In this document: piece by piece, positions 63,940-64,000 of the stretch
Layout of the letters: every line of letters starts with the position of its first letter
How positions within the stretch are numbered: position 1 is the first letter of the stretch
NCBI GenBank assembly: GCA_934320645.1
Contig: CAKRFP010000002.1
Location: forward strand, 84,876 to 148,875
Length of the DNA: 64,000 bases
Direction of reading: 5' to 3'
Source of the DNA: an uncultured Bariatricus sp.
Lineage (GTDB): Bacteria; Bacillota; Clostridia; Lachnospirales; Lachnospiraceae
Position numbers and translations under genes: made by a program
The notes under the pieces: model-generated
What the model was told of the DNA's origin: nothing
Databases searched by the model: none
What the model saw: only the letters and a program-made list of their open reading frames with translations

Positions 63940-64000
63940 ATGAGTTATAAAAGATTGATTCCCTGCATTTTTATCCTTGGAGGGAAGGCGGTAAAATGGT
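63940..64000 (+). CDS. HisA/HisF-like TIM-barrel protein, 3' truncated by window
   Basis: Only 20 codons are visible: MSYKRLIPCIFILGGKAVKW. The RLIPC...KAVKW start fits HisF and HisA-related barrels (IIPCLDV...RVVKG). AAAAGGAG lies about 8 nt upstream and the position after hisB fits the operon. Which of HisA, HisF or a fused HisF-HisI it is cannot be told here. Confidence 0.6.
   Translation, partial: MSYKRLIPCIFILGGKAVKW

Overview
The window comes from a spore-forming, anaerobic Firmicute, most likely Lachnospiraceae (Clostridia cluster XIVa). The grounds are: Bacillus/Clostridium-type gene orders (tepA-ftsK; yqfC-yqfD-phoH-ybeY; ylxM-ffh-rpsP-khpA-rimM-trmD-rplS-lepB-rbgA-rnhB-yraN; rsmD-coaD-ylbJ); sporulation genes with sigma-E-type promoters; anaerobic energy and C1 enzymes (formate-tetrahydrofolate ligase, NfnAB transhydrogenase, iron alcohol dehydrogenase); moderate G+C; and strong AGGAGG ribosome binding sites. 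The genus cannot be fixed from the sequence alone. There is no prophage, transposase, CRISPR array, rRNA or tRNA. This is a core chromosomal segment with a few small repeat elements between genes.

Layout. 1-8.5 kb: the end of a YebC regulator, a CFI-box hypothetical, a tandem hairpin repeat, tepA, ftsK, fhs and a zinc-ribbon/TPR membrane protein. 8.5-12.7 kb: redox genes (Fe-ADH under a possible Rex site; nfnA-nfnB). 12.7-17.1 kb: an inverted-repeat element, a HAD phosphatase, HelD, RlmH and an MBL hydrolase. 17.2-20.4 kb: aspA (minus), FeoA, and a membrane protein with a Trp/Asn/Gln heptad repeat. 20.4-25.2 kb: a sigma-E-type promoter and yqfC-yqfD-phoH-ybeY-spoVB-like. 25.3-28.3 kb: a second copy of the inverted-repeat element, a BofC-like protein, DUF896, 5-formyl-THF cyclo-ligase, luxS and a histidine phosphatase. 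28.3-32.5 kb: a galactose locus (GalR-like regulator divergent from galK-galT, with three phased operators).

32.5-39 kb: a candidate small RNA, an ABC-F ATPase, a patatin, YjbQ, an aberrant TruA paralogue, two overlapping hypotheticals, a Cys-rich HCB-like protein and an intracellular subtilase. 39-48.3 kb: the SRP/ribosome-assembly/signal-peptidase supercluster, PgeF and MscS. 48.3-52.1 kb: rsmD-coaD-(coiled coil) facing ylbJ, then an M23 peptidase. 52.1-59.9 kb: a co-directional run of RNA-modification and housekeeping genes (RsmF-like, two pseudouridine synthases, HAD, YgiQ, SDR, RecU). 60-64 kb: the start of the histidine operon (hisZ-hisG-hisD-hisB and a HisA/HisF-like gene cut by the window edge).

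The strongest non-gene signals are: (i) two copies of an element of about 160-220 bp (12683-12842 and 25285-25503), whose core is conserved and whose pairing arms differ in sequence but stay complementary, including a covarying hairpin; (ii) a compact minus-strand transcription unit at 32588-32695 with promoter, folded body and terminator; (iii) structured leaders before rsmD and rplS; (iv) two near-consensus sigma-E promoters before yqfC and ylbJ; (v) three TTTA...TAAA palindromes spaced two helical turns apart at galK.
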